Assembly: GCF_964656455.1 (NCBI RefSeq)
Contig: NC_135719.1
Coordinates: forward strand, 80,447,562-80,511,561
Source of the DNA: Halichoerus grypus
Lineage: Eukaryota > Chordata > Mammalia > Carnivora > Phocidae
Direction of reading: 5' to 3'
DNA: 64,000 bases
Shown here: positions 11,584-21,519 of the stretch, piece after piece
How positions within the stretch are numbered: position 1 is the stretch's first letter
Layout of the letters: each line of letters begins with the position of its first letter
The notes under the pieces: model-generated
What the model was told of the DNA's origin: nothing
Databases searched by the model: none
Seen by the model: the letters and a program-made list of their open reading frames with translations, nothing else
Made by a program: the position numbers and the translations under genes

Positions 11584-12097
11584 TTTTAAATTTTATTTTA
11601 TTATGTTAGGTTAATCACCATACATTACATCATTAGTTTTTGATGTAGTGTTCCATGATTCATTGTTTGCATATAACACCCAGTGCTCCATTCAGTACAT
11701 GCCCTCTTTAATACCCATCACTAGGCTAACCCATCCCCCCACCCCCCCAGAACCCTCAGTTTGTATTACTCAGAGTCCATAGTCTCTCATGTTCGTCTCC
11801 CCCTCCGATTTCCCCCCTTCATTTTTCCCTTCCTGCTATCTTTTTCTTTTTAACATATAATGTATTATTTGTTTCAGAGGTACAGGTCTGTGAATCAACA
11901 GTCTTACACAATTCACAGCACTCACCATAGCCCATACCCTCCCCAATGTCTATCACCCAGCCACCCCATCCCTCCCACCCCCCACCACTCCAGCCACCCT
12001 CAGTTTGTTTCCTGAGATTAAGAATTCCTCATATCAGTGAGATCATATGATACATGTTTTTCTCTGATTGACTTATTTCACTCAGCATAATACCCAA
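11584..12097 (-). mobile_element. Carnivore L1 3' end, reverse, 5'-truncated
   Basis: Reverse complement of the carnivore L1 3' UTR ('AATGATGTAATGTATGGTGA', 'GAATCATGGAACACTACATC' on the minus strand). The flanks 'AAGGATGAGTAATTTT' at both ends form a target-site duplication. Only the 3' UTR is present, with no ORF. Confidence 0.92.
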
Positions 12098-12111
12098 GGA
12101 TGAGTAATTTT

Positions 12112-13130
12112 AATTTTGTTCTATCCCATTTCCTTAATAACAACCATTTTTAAGAATAAACAGGTAAACTTTTTTATGTCTATTTCCACCTCTCTTGGAA
12201 AATGGCTTCATTTCAAATAATCTCTTCTCATTTCGTCTTTCTTTTTAGTGGCCTTAATGTATGCCACCACTAGGCATGGGCATGGAGATGATGTGTTAAA
12301 GAGGGGCTCAGGTCGGATAGGAATAAGTACCACTCAAGTCATTGGTTCCTGTATCAAGACCAGAGGCATCCAACAATGGCTATCTGGAAGATGCTTAAAA
12401 CATCGTTCCCGGAGCCAACATGGGAGACCTGAATACCAGGCACCCTGGCTCTTAGAAAGGATTTCAGTTTTACCTTTTCCTATTAAACTGAACACGGTAG
12501 TATCATTCAGCTACAAAGTTTTTTTGTCACAGAGTTGCAAATATTTTCTTCTTATTGGATGTTTAACTCATCCAATATGATCTTTTTTTTTTTTAACAAA
12601 AAGAAGTCTCTAACTTTTGAAGTTAAATTGTCTATTACTGCTCTTGAGATGTACTTGCTGTGGGTGGGAATATGGATAGGATTTCTTTACTTCCCTTTGC
12701 AGTCCAGGGCTCAACATAGGTTTCTTGGATTAAAGGACATTTCATACCAACTCAATGGAACATCAAGCCACCAATTAGTGGTGGGTTTTGACTTGTATCA
12801 CAAATGAGAGATGATAATCTCCTTGGGGATGATTTTGCTCATTCAGATTCACTCAGACGTAGCCTATTTGAGTTTGAACCTTGAAAAGGGTCTCAGTATA
12901 AACCCTCTGAATTAGGGCTAGACACTGCGAAAACGTTCTTAGCTCTCTTTTCAAATTTTTTGTTTAACCCTACAGGTGGGAGTAGACCCACTCAAGAGAT
13001 TGCTCCGTCCTTCGCCATTGCTTGGCTGGGGAACACCCAGATTGAAAGCTGCCTGATAAAGAGCTGTGTTAGTGGCTACTGTGCTGTTGCTGGGACCTCC
13101 CCCAACCTGGATTAAGATGCAAACTCTGAG
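12112..13130. other. Upstream flank of TRAV26, no repeat recognised
   Basis: Non-repetitive sequence without a V exon. The last 150 bases or so before 13167 presumably contain the TRAV26 promoter and 5' UTR, but I cannot point to a defined element. Confidence 0.4.
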
Positions 13131-13166
13131 CTCTGAAAACCTGGGGCCCCAGTGTGCACTGGAACT

Positions 13167-13971
13167 ATGAGATCACTAACAGGAATCACTATTCTCCTAA
13201 CTTTAGGTAAGTGATCTGGGTCTAATAAGGATGACTTTCATAGCTAGAGACAAAAAGCAGGTATCTGCTGCTTCTCCTTCTTCCACTGTACTTACTAAAC
13301 TGCTGGGAAAAAAATGCATCTATACTTTTCTGTGTGTCTATGTGTTTCTCTAGAGAGTCTGAGTATCATTGTGAGGGGCTGATCATATCCACTATTCACA
13401 GAAGATCTCCTGAGTCTCACAGCTCTCAGGCTTGGTAAGGAGGTTTGAGTTCATTGAGCCCGATGGCCATGGAACACAGAAATTTATCTTTGGCCTTGTG
13501 GCTCTGGATGGCTCAATAATAAATATCAGTAATATTTCTCTTGCCCTGTGTAACACACACAAAAATGCTCAAGTTTTGGGGTAAGGCCAGAAAGGAGAGT
13601 TTTGGGAGTGATTGTGAACCTTGACCTTAGAGGTACCCACATTTGACCAACCAGAGCTCATCTATTGTTTCTCAACCCCTCAGGTATTATGAGTGATGCT
13701 AAGACCACACAGACAAATGCAATGGAGAGTACTGAAGAAAAACCTGTCCACCTGCCTTGTAACCACTCCACAATCAGTGGAAATGAGTACATATACTGGT
13801 ATCGACAGATTCCCAACCAGGGTCCGGAGTACATGATTCATGGTCTAAAAGGCAATGTGACTAATGGAATGGCCACTCTGATCATCACAACAGCTAGAGA
13901 GTCCAGTACCTTGATTCTGCCCCGGGTTACCCTGGGAGATACTGCTGTGTACTACTGCGTGGTGACAGACG
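13167..13971 (+). CDS. TRAV26: TCR alpha V gene TRAV26 (TRAV26-2 position)
   Basis: Variable-domain segment of the TCR alpha chain. The leader exon is 13167-13206 (40 nt, MRSLTGITILLTLG, donor GTAAGT). The V exon is 13684-13971, after CAG at 13681-13683. The mature start SDAKTTQ and the framework blocks PCNHSTISGNEYIYWYRQ, GPEYMIHGLKGN and SSTLILPRVTLGDTAVYYC are diagnostic of human TRAV26. The first cysteine (LPCNH), the tryptophan (YWYRQ) and the second cysteine (YYCVV) are all present, and there is no stop. TRAV34 follows, which is the neighbour of human TRAV26-2, so it is most likely that member. The weak point is the RSS, whose heptamer is non-consensus. The coding part is intact, but recombination efficiency may be low. 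Confidence 0.93.
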
Positions 13972-14010
13972 CACCCTGGGACAGATGGCGCCGCCCCCGT
14001 ACAAGATCTG
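13972..14010 (+). other. Non-consensus RSS of TRAV26
   Basis: The likely heptamer is CACCCTG (13972-13978), which keeps the essential CAC but not AGTG. The nonamer candidate is ACAAGATCT at 14001-14009 (22-base spacer), or the same stretch shifted by one for a 23-base spacer. Both are weak matches. Confidence 0.55.
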
Positions 14011-14099
14011 CCTGGTGGGGGAAGGGAAGCAGCACCTGCCAACTCCAGAGGCCACTGCACAAGAATGAGCAGGAGCCCATAGAAGAGAAGTAAAGGAGA

Positions 14100-14885
14100 A
14101 AAGGGGAAAGAAGTAAAGAGAAGACAGTGAGGGAGTCAAAGAGGAAAGAATAAAAGGAACAAAGAGGAGGAAGAAGAAGAGCTTACGTTATTATAAGGAG
14201 GGACTAAAAAGCTAGCAAGGAAACTAGGAGACACAATTGTAAACCTGCAATAAAGGGAAAAGGAAATGAGAATTTGCCTTAGCTCTTTGTCAAATGTTGC
14301 TTTCTCTATAGGTCTCCCTAAAATAGGTGAGAACAACCACGGGGTTGTCCCAAAGACTTTCTTCATTCAGACCCGAAGAGGTGCCCAGGCTCTGGATATT
14401 GCATCATATTAGTCTTTCCAACTCCTCAAAATTGGGGATGAATTTCAGAAACTGATTTGTTTGCCCTTGAAAAAAATTTGCTTACTGTAGCACACACATC
14501 ATTGAGTTACAGACAATTTGGGGGATGGGATAAATAAGGGACAAATATGTGGATATTCATTTCACTTTTAGAATTGATGTTGAAATATTATTATTACACA
14601 CACACACAAAAAAACCCACGCAAATCTTTTCTCATTGTAAAAGACTCAAGTTATTACGTAAGGATGTAGAATAAAGCCTGAAAGCCCAATCTGACTCTCC
14701 CCGCCTCCTCTCCATTTCCTTTTCTATTCCTATGATAATCCACTTTGACAGTTTGGAGTGTGTCTTGGCAATCACATTCTTTTTCATTTATAAGGGTGCT
14801 CATATAAACACCCAATTTTCTTACATGAAATTGGATCATATCAGATGTATTTTTCTGCAGCTTGTTTTCATTTTTTATTTAAAAA
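14100..14885. other. TRAV26 3' flank, purine-rich
   Basis: A GA-rich stretch (about 14085-14185) and a short CA run near 14597-14607. No gene or named repeat was seen. Confidence 0.5.
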
Positions 14886-14891
14886 TGTATT

Positions 14892-15098
14892 TTTTTTAAG
14901 ATTTTATTTATTTAGGAAGAGAGAGAAAGAGCATGCAAGCCGCGAGAGGGGCTGAGGGAGAGGGAGAGAGAACATCTCGAGCAGGCTCCCTGCTGAGGCT
15001 GGAGCCTCACATGGAGCTCGATCTCATAACCCAGAGATCATGACCTGAGCCGAAATCAAAAGTCTAATGCTCAGCCAACTGAGCTGCCCCGGCACCTC
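14892..15098 (-). mobile_element. Can-SINE (reverse orientation)
   Basis: Reverse SINEC with GAGAGAGAAAGAGC body and a 'TGAGCTGCCCCGGCACC' head complement. Target-site duplication 'TAAAAATGTATTTTT' on both sides. Confidence 0.93.
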
Positions 15099-15299
15099 TA
15101 AAAATGTATTTTTGAGACGTGTTCATATACATACACATGTACATATGGACTTTATCATATGCTTGTATAAAAATTTCATTAACTTGCACACTTCCTAATA
15201 ATATTTAAATTTTTTACTTCTCTTAGTTCACATAATCAGAATCACAAATCAACAAATATATATAGACATATGATTTATATATATATATATTTATATATG

Positions 15300-15530
15300 G
15301 ATGAATTCTTAGAGGTGAAATCACTGGGTCAAAGGATATGCCTAATGTTATATTTTTACAGGTATTGACAAGTTGCCTTCCAAAATGGCTCTTAACAATC
15401 TACACTGCAAAACACAACGTATGGGAAACCGATTTCCCTGAATCTTGGTTAACACTATTATCAGTCTTTTTTAGATTTTAGGCAACTTGAAAGTATTTTG
15501 TTGGTTTCGTTTGCATTTTCCTAATTATGA
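15300..15530 (-). mobile_element. Old L1 fragment, reverse
   Basis: Reverse L1-like text ('TCACTGGGTCAAAGGATATG', 'AAGTTGCCTTCCAAAATGGC'). It is degraded and non-coding. Confidence 0.6.
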
Positions 15531-16004
15531 GGGCAGTTGAACAACTTACCCTGTATGTTTGCACTTTTAAAGATTGTCTTTTTCTTGTTTATTTGTAAAA
15601 ATTATTTTAATAAAATGAGCATTACTTTGCCTGTTACATATATTACACATACTTATTCCAAATATACTATGTCTTTTAAGTTTGTTTATTCAACAATTAT
15701 CAGGGATATTTTTACTTTTATATTGTCAAATCTAAGCCTTCTAGGAAGACTTTACCTATTCCAAGTTGATAAATCGAAATTCTTACATTGTCTTCTAATC
15801 AAGGACATTCTTTTAATCAGCCTGAGAGAGAGACTTGGGAGCTCTGCTAGGTTTAGATATTTGACAAGGGGAACCAGGACTCTCGATCAAAATGATAGAC
15901 TCCACAATTCTGCACTTTACTGTAGAAGGGACAATGTACAAGTTGAATTTAAAAATCAAAGAGTAACAGACTTAGTGATTAAAGAAAACCCTACTGTTTG
16001 TTAT

Positions 16005-16048
16005 GGGTTAAATTGTGCCCCCCCCAACACAGACATACCACACACACA

Positions 16049-16086
<38 letters not shown>

Positions 16087-16426
16087 GCAATCCTAACCTC
16101 CAGAACTTCAGAATATGACCTTATTTGGAAATAGGGTCTTTACAGAGGTAATCAAGTTAAAATCAGATCATTATGGTGGGCCCCCATCCAACATGACTTC
16201 TATCCTTAAAAAAGAGAAAAAATTGGAGACAGACACACACAAGGCGAACGCCTTATAAACATGAAGGCTGAGATCAGAGTAATAAGTCTACAATCCCAGG
16301 AGAGAGACCTGGAACAGATCCTTCCCTCATAGCCCTCAGAAGGAAATAATCCACTGACATCTTGATTTTGGACTTCTAGACTCCAAGATTGTGAGACGTT
16401 TCTTTACCCGTTGTGTTCACGGATTA
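16005..16426 (+). mobile_element. Interspersed mammalian repeat of MaLR/MER style, with CA microsatellite
   Basis: It contains the widely dispersed text 'GACCTTATTTGGAAATAGGG', 'TAATCAAGTTAAAATCAGAT' and 'GACTTCTAGACTCCAAGATT', which I recognise as a common mammalian repeat without being sure of its name. A CA microsatellite (16037-16083) has expanded inside it. Confidence 0.6.
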
Positions 16427-16440
16427 GAAGACCCGTATTA

Positions 16441-16651
16441 GGGCGCCTGGGTGGCTCAGTCGTTAAGCGTCTGCCTTCGGCTCAGGTCATGATCCCAGGG
16501 TCCTGGGATCGAGTCCCACATCGGGCTCCCTGTTCGGCGGGAAGCCTGCTTCTCCCTCTCCCACTCCCCCTGCTTGTGTTCCCTCTCTCGCTATCTCTCT
16601 CTCTGTCAAATAAATAAATAAAATCTTTAAAAAAAAAAAGAAAAAGAAGAA
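16441..16651 (+). mobile_element. Can-SINE (forward)
   Basis: Canonical SINEC head to AAATAAATAAATAAAATCTTT tail, flanked by a perfect 14-bp duplication 'GAAGACCCGTATTA' (16427-16440 and 16652-16665). Confidence 0.97.
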
Positions 16652-16679
16652 GAAGACCCGTATTAAAATGTTAGTTCTT

Positions 16680-16892
16680 GGGGCACCTGAGTGGTGTAGT
16701 AAGTTGAGCATCTGACTCTTGGTTTCAGCTCAGGTTATGATCTCAGGATCATGAGATCAAGCCCCACCTCCAGCTCCGCGCTCAGCACGGAGTCTGCTTG
16801 AGATTCTCCCTCCTTCTCCCTCTGCGCCTCCTGCTCATTCTCTCTCTTTCTCTCCCTCAAATAAATAAATAAATCTTTAAAAAAAATGAAAC
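16680..16892 (+). mobile_element. Can-SINE (forward), more diverged
   Basis: Head 'GGGGCACCTGAGTGG', tail AAATAAATAAATAAATCTTT, with flanks 'AAAATGTTAGTTCT' and 'AAAATGTTAATTCT'. It lies immediately downstream of the previous SINE. Confidence 0.93.
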
Positions 16893-17959
16893 AAAATGTT
16901 AATTCTCTCCACATTGATTTATATATTCAATGTAATACCAATAAAAATCCCAGCAGAAAGTTCTGCAGAAATTGACAAAATGATTGTCAGATATGCATGA
17001 AAAGTAAAGAGGACTATGTTAGTAAAAACATTTTGAAAGGACTAACGCTACTGATACTAAATTGTTTTTATGAAGATATAATTGAGAAATTATAGGATTG
17101 ATGTAAAGATAGACAAATATAACATTGGAACAGAATAAAAGGTTCAGAAATAGACCCACACATATAAAATCAGTTGATTTTCAATAAAAGTACCATAACA
17201 ATTCAATGAGGGAAAAATAATCTTTTTAACAAATCATGCTTGAACAGTTGACAGCCATATTCAAAAATATAAACTTTAACCCTTAGCTCACATTGTATAA
17301 AAATTTGACTCCAAATAGATCAGAGATCTAAATGAGAGGGCTAAAACTATGAGCTTCTAGAATAAAACATTGGGGAAAATCTTAGATACCATGGGTTTGG
17401 CAAAGATTAATTAATTATGACACAAAAAATACATGACATAAGATTTCAAAAATCTACACAAATTAAAAATGGAACTACCATATGATCTAGCAACCCCATT
17501 TCTGGGTATATAAACAAAGGAATGGAAATCAAGATGTCAAAGATACCTGTATTCCCATATTCATTGCAGCATTATTCACAATAGCCAAGACATGGAAGCA
17601 ACCTAAATGTCCACTGACAGATGAATGGATAAGGAAAATGTAGTGTTTACATACAGTAGAATATGACTCAGCCTTTAAAAAAAGAAGAAAATCCTGCCAT
17701 TTGTGACAACATGGATGAACCTAGAAAACATGCTAAATGAAGTAAGCCAAACACAGAAGAGCAAATACTACATGATCCCCTTATATGACGAATCTAAAAT
17801 AGTCAAATTCATAGTAGCAAAGGATAGAATGGTGGTTACTGGGGTTGGCGGGAGGAGAAATGGGGAGGTGTTGGTCAAAGGGTATAAAGTTTCAATTATG
17901 CAAGATGAATATATGCTAGAGATCTACTGTACAGCACAGTGCCGATAGTTAACAATATT

Positions 17960-18158
17960 ATTTTTTTATTTAAAGATTTTATTTATTTATTTGACAGAGA
18001 GAGACAGCAAGAGAGGGAACACAAGCAGGGGGAGTGGGAGAGGGAGAAGCAGGCTTCCGGCTGAGCAGGGAGCCCGATGCGGGCCTCGATCCCAGGACCC
18101 TGGGACCATGACCTGAGCCGAAGGCAGACGCTTAACGACTGAGCCACCCAGGCGCCCC
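17960..18158 (-). mobile_element. Can-SINE (reverse) nested in L1
   Basis: Complete reverse SINEC with target-site duplication 'AGTTAACAATATT' (17947-17959 and 18159-18171). Confidence 0.97.
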
Positions 18159-18194
18159 AGTTAACAATATTGCATTGTATACTTTAAAATTTGC

Positions 18195-18309
18195 AGGGGC
18201 ACCTGGCTGGCTCAGTTCAGTAAAGCATGCAACTCTTGACCTTGTGGTTGTAGGTTTTGAGTCCCACGTCGGGTATAGAGATTACTTAAAAAAAAAATAA
18301 AATCTTTAA
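18195..18309 (+). mobile_element. Short tRNA-derived SINE variant (forward)
   Basis: A head like SINEC ('GGGGCACCTGGCTGGCTCAGT') but a short body with 'CGTCGGGTATAGAGATTACT' and an A-rich tail. Flanked by similar 'AAAATTTGC' sequences. Confidence 0.85.
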
Positions 18310-18540
18310 AATAAAATTTGCTAAGGGTGTAGATCCTGTGTTAAGGGTTCCTATCACAAAAAAATAAAATTTAAAAATAGATAGTAGGAGGAAACTTTTG
18401 GAGGAAAATGGCATTAATTGTGATGATAGTTTCACAAAAATAGACTTGTCTCCAAACTCATCTAGTTATATACATTAAATATATACAGCATTTTGTATGT
18501 CAATCATATCTCAATAAAGTGCGTTTTAAAAAAATCAGTA

Positions 18541-19066
18541 CTCAGGAATTCTTAATCTCAGGAAACAAACCGAGGGTTGCTGGAGTGGTGGGGATGGGAG
18601 GGATGGGGTGGCTGGGTGATAGACACTGGGGAGGGTTTGTGCTGTGGTGAGTGCTGTGAATTGTGTAAGACTGATGAATCACAGACCTGTACCTCTGAAA
18701 CAAATAATACATTATATGTTAAAAAAAAAAAAAAAGAGAAGAAGAAGAAGAAGATAGTAGGAAGGGAAAAATGAAGGGGAGGAAATCGGAGGGGGAGACG
18801 AACATGAGAGACTATGGACTCTGAGAAACAAACTGAGAGTTTTAGAGGTGAGGGGGATGGGGGGATGGGTTAGCCCAGTGATGGGTATTAAGAAGGGCAC
18901 GTATTGAATGGAGCATTGGATGTTATATGCAGATAATGAATCATGGAACACTACATCAAAACTAATGATGTAATGTATGGTGATTAACATAACATAATAA
19001 AAAAAAAAGAGAAAAAAACTAATGATGTGATCTATGGTGACTAACATAACATAATAAAATAAAATT
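18541..19066 (+). mobile_element. Carnivore L1 3' UTR, forward, recent
   Basis: L1 3' terminal text ('GGAATTCTTAATCTCAGGAA', 'AATCATGGAACACTACATCA') with the last segment ('TAATGATGTNATNTATGGTG') present twice. The flanks 'AAAAAAATCAGTACT' at both ends form a target-site duplication. Confidence 0.9.
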
Positions 19067-19167
19067 TTAAAAAAATCAGTACTTAGAACTTCACAATATT
19101 AAAAATGTTTGCTCTTTAAAAAACACTGTTAGGAAAATAGAAAACAAAAGCCAGAGACTAGGAGAAA

Positions 19168-19340
19168 ATCTTTGCAAAATGGGTATTAAAGAGGGCACAT
19201 ATTGAATGGAGCACTGGGTGTTATACGCAAACAATGAATCATGGAACACTACATCAAAAACTAATGATGTAATGTATGGTGATTAACATAACATAATAAA
19301 ATAAAATTTAAAATAAATAAATAAATAAATAAAATTTAAA
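19168..19340 (+). mobile_element. L1 3' terminal fragment, forward
   Basis: A second short copy of the same L1 3' end ('GAGCACTGGGTGTTATACGC') ending in an AAATAAATAAAT tail. Confidence 0.85.
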
Positions 19341-19344
19341 AAGA

Positions 19345-20250
19345 CCTGTATCTAGAATATATATTTTTAAAACTCTTACAACTTAATAGACAAACACTCA
19401 ATTTTTTTTAATGGGCCAAAGATCTGAACAGACATTTCACCACAAAAAACCCTATGTATAGTAAATAAGCATGAAGAAATGTTCAGCATATTATTCTTAA
19501 GGAAAATGCAAATTAAAATGACAAGATACCACTATCTACCTACTAGAATGGCTAAAATATAACTAACTGACACACCAAGTATTGGTGAAGTTTTGAAGCA
19601 ACTGGAACTCTCACAGTTTCACCGTTTATTAAAATGTTAAACACGAACCTACAATAGAGCCTACCAATTACACTTCTGGATATTAACCCAAAAGAAACAA
19701 AAGTTTATGTCTCTACAGTTATAAGTGAATCTTCATAATAGCTTCAAAAACAGTAATTAGAAATAACCCAGAAGTCCATGAACAGGTGAATGGTTAAATA
19801 CGTTGTGGTATAACTACACAACGGAATACTAGTCAACAATTAAAAGGAATGAATTACCGATAAATGTGACATGGATGAATCTCAAAATAAATATGTCAAA
19901 ATAAACAAAACAAGAGAGAGTTTATACTCTATGATTTTATTTACATAAAACTCTAGAAAATGCAAATTCATCTATAGTAAGAGAAGACAGACCAGTGATC
20001 ACTTGGGCTGAATGGGGGTTGGAGGGATGTGCCGGGAAAGTATACAAGAGGAGTTCAAAAGGAGCACAATGAATAGGGCCACAAAGGGCCTAGGGAGGTA
20101 GTGCATACGCTCACTATCTAGATTGTGATCATGATTTCACATTTGTATGTCCATGTCAAAAATGATCAAATTGTACATTTTAAATATGTGCAGTTTATTA
20201 TATGTCATATTGAGGATGCCTCAGTAAAGCAGTTTTTTATAAGACTGAAA
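19345..20250 (+). mobile_element. Old L1 ORF2/3' UTR fragment, forward
   Basis: Degraded L1 text ('GGAAAATGCAAATTAAAATG', 'CATGAACAGGTGAATGGTTA', 'GTGACATGGATGAATCTCAA'). No usable reading frame. Confidence 0.75.
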
Positions 20251-20347
20251 TCAAAAGTTGGCAGAACTGCATGTTGAAAAACAATTACTCAGTATTCTAG
20301 AGAACAGAATTTTTCACTTTCTTTTAACTACAAAGGGGAAACTGTTT

Positions 20348-20552
20348 TTGTTTTTTTTTTAATAAAGATTTTATTTATTTATTTGACAGAGAGAGACACA
20401 GCGAGAGAGGGAACACCAGCAGGGGGAGTGAGAGAGGGAGAAGCAGGCTTCCCGCGGAGCAGGGAGCCCGATGCGGGGCTCGATCCCAGGACCCTGGGAT
20501 CATGACCTGAGCCGAAGGCAGACGCTTAACGACTGAGCCACCCAGGCGCCCC
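20348..20552 (-). mobile_element. Can-SINE (reverse orientation)
   Basis: Complete reverse SINEC, with target-site duplication 'AAGGGGAAACTGTTT' on both sides. Confidence 0.97.
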
Positions 20553-20888
20553 AAGGGGAAACTGTTTCAAGCATGCAAAAGTAACAAGGTATTTTTGATA
20601 TCCGATAATAAATACCATACTCGTTGCAATAAATAAATGTACCTCATGTATATAAATTAATTCTAGACGTCATCCATTATTCAGGATTTCTCAGCCTGGC
20701 CGAAAGGTGGCAGTGTTCAAAAGTATTTGAGTTTAGGTTTGCAGTGCCGGAGGAACAGGAAACCAGGTCTGGTCTCTCTGATTGGTGCAATGTCCTGCAC
20801 CGGTGAGACCCCACTGAGTTCAGGTAACCTGTGCTGGGGAAACTCATTCAAGAACGCCGGATTAGGCTGTCTTCTGAGGAACCAGAGG

Positions 20889-21477
20889 ACGGAGACTCTC
20901 CTGCAAGTACTCATAGGGATGTTAGAGTTGCAGGCAGCCTGTAAGTATGGGGTTAGTCTAGGAGAGTCAGGAGATGCTGACAGCTCCCTGAGGGCAAGGA
21001 CTGAGTCATCTTCTGTCCTGGGGTTGTCCATTTGAGAGCCAGATACATGCTGAAAAGATAGACAATATTCTGTGTGGATGTGATAACGTTGCTGTGAAGT
21101 GAAGAGGGGGGCGGAGAAAAAGCATCCCTATAATGAGCATGAAGATCTTATGTGGTCACCTGCGTTTTCTTTACATTGTCTTTTTGAACAGGGGTCAGTA
21201 GCCAAGAACTGGAGCAGAGTCCACAGTTCCTGATCATCCAAGAAGGAGAAGATTTCACCATAAACTGCAGTTCATCAAAGCCTGTGTATGCCCTACACTG
21301 GTAACAGGCAAAAGAACAGTGAAGGTCTAATCTCCTTGACGATATTATGGAAAAATGGGGAAGAAAAGAGTCATGAAGAAATCACTGCCATGTTGGATGA
21401 GAACAAGCAGCCAAGTTCTGTGCGTATCACAGCCTCCCAGTCCAGCCACTCGGGCACCGGCCTCTGTGCAGCAGATG
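20889..21477 (+). pseudogene. TRAV34: TRAV34 pseudogene
   Basis: A TCR alpha V segment that has lost function. The leader exon is 20889-20940 (52 nt, donor GTAAGT), but its start codon is ACG rather than ATG; the rest reads ETLLQVLIGMLELQAA, very close to the human TRAV34 leader. The V exon is 21192-21477, after AG at 21190-21191. It starts VSSQELEQSPQF and has the first cysteine (INCSSS) and tryptophan (LHW). Just after TGG an extra base in 'TGGTAACAGG' gives TAA at 21302-21304 and shifts the frame. In the shifted frame the rest reads GEEKSHEEITAMLDE and SSVRITASQSS, ending GLCAAD with the second cysteine. The RSS heptamer reads CGCTGTG (21478-21484), a change from the CACTGTG type. Lost start, frameshift and damaged RSS are three independent defects. 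Its position after TRAV26 matches the human order. Confidence 0.93.
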
Positions 21478-21519
21478 CGCTGTGACCTCCAGGCCTCTGC
21501 AGGCTGTCCCCAAACACGC

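Larger units (their letters stand above)
16893..18535 (+). mobile_element. L1 ORF2 end and 3' UTR, forward, interrupted by SINEs
   Basis: L1 ORF2 text such as 'CCAATAAAAATCCCAGCAGA', then the C-terminal part ('AACCCCATTTCTGGGTATAT', 'GATGAATGGATAAGGAAAAT') and a 3' UTR. The frame is broken throughout. SINEs at 17960-18158 and 18195-18309 interrupt it. The open frame at 17703-17948 is a decayed piece of the ORF2 C-terminus. Confidence 0.8.

Noticed and set aside
15537..16118. 193-codon open frame on the + strand
   Set aside because: It runs through L1-like and other repeat DNA and into a CA microsatellite (His/Thr run). No domain or splice context.
16441..16617. tRNA-like head of Can-SINEs as possible tRNA genes
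   Set aside because: These are tRNA-derived SINE heads with decayed cloverleaf positions and SINE tails. None looks like a working tRNA gene.
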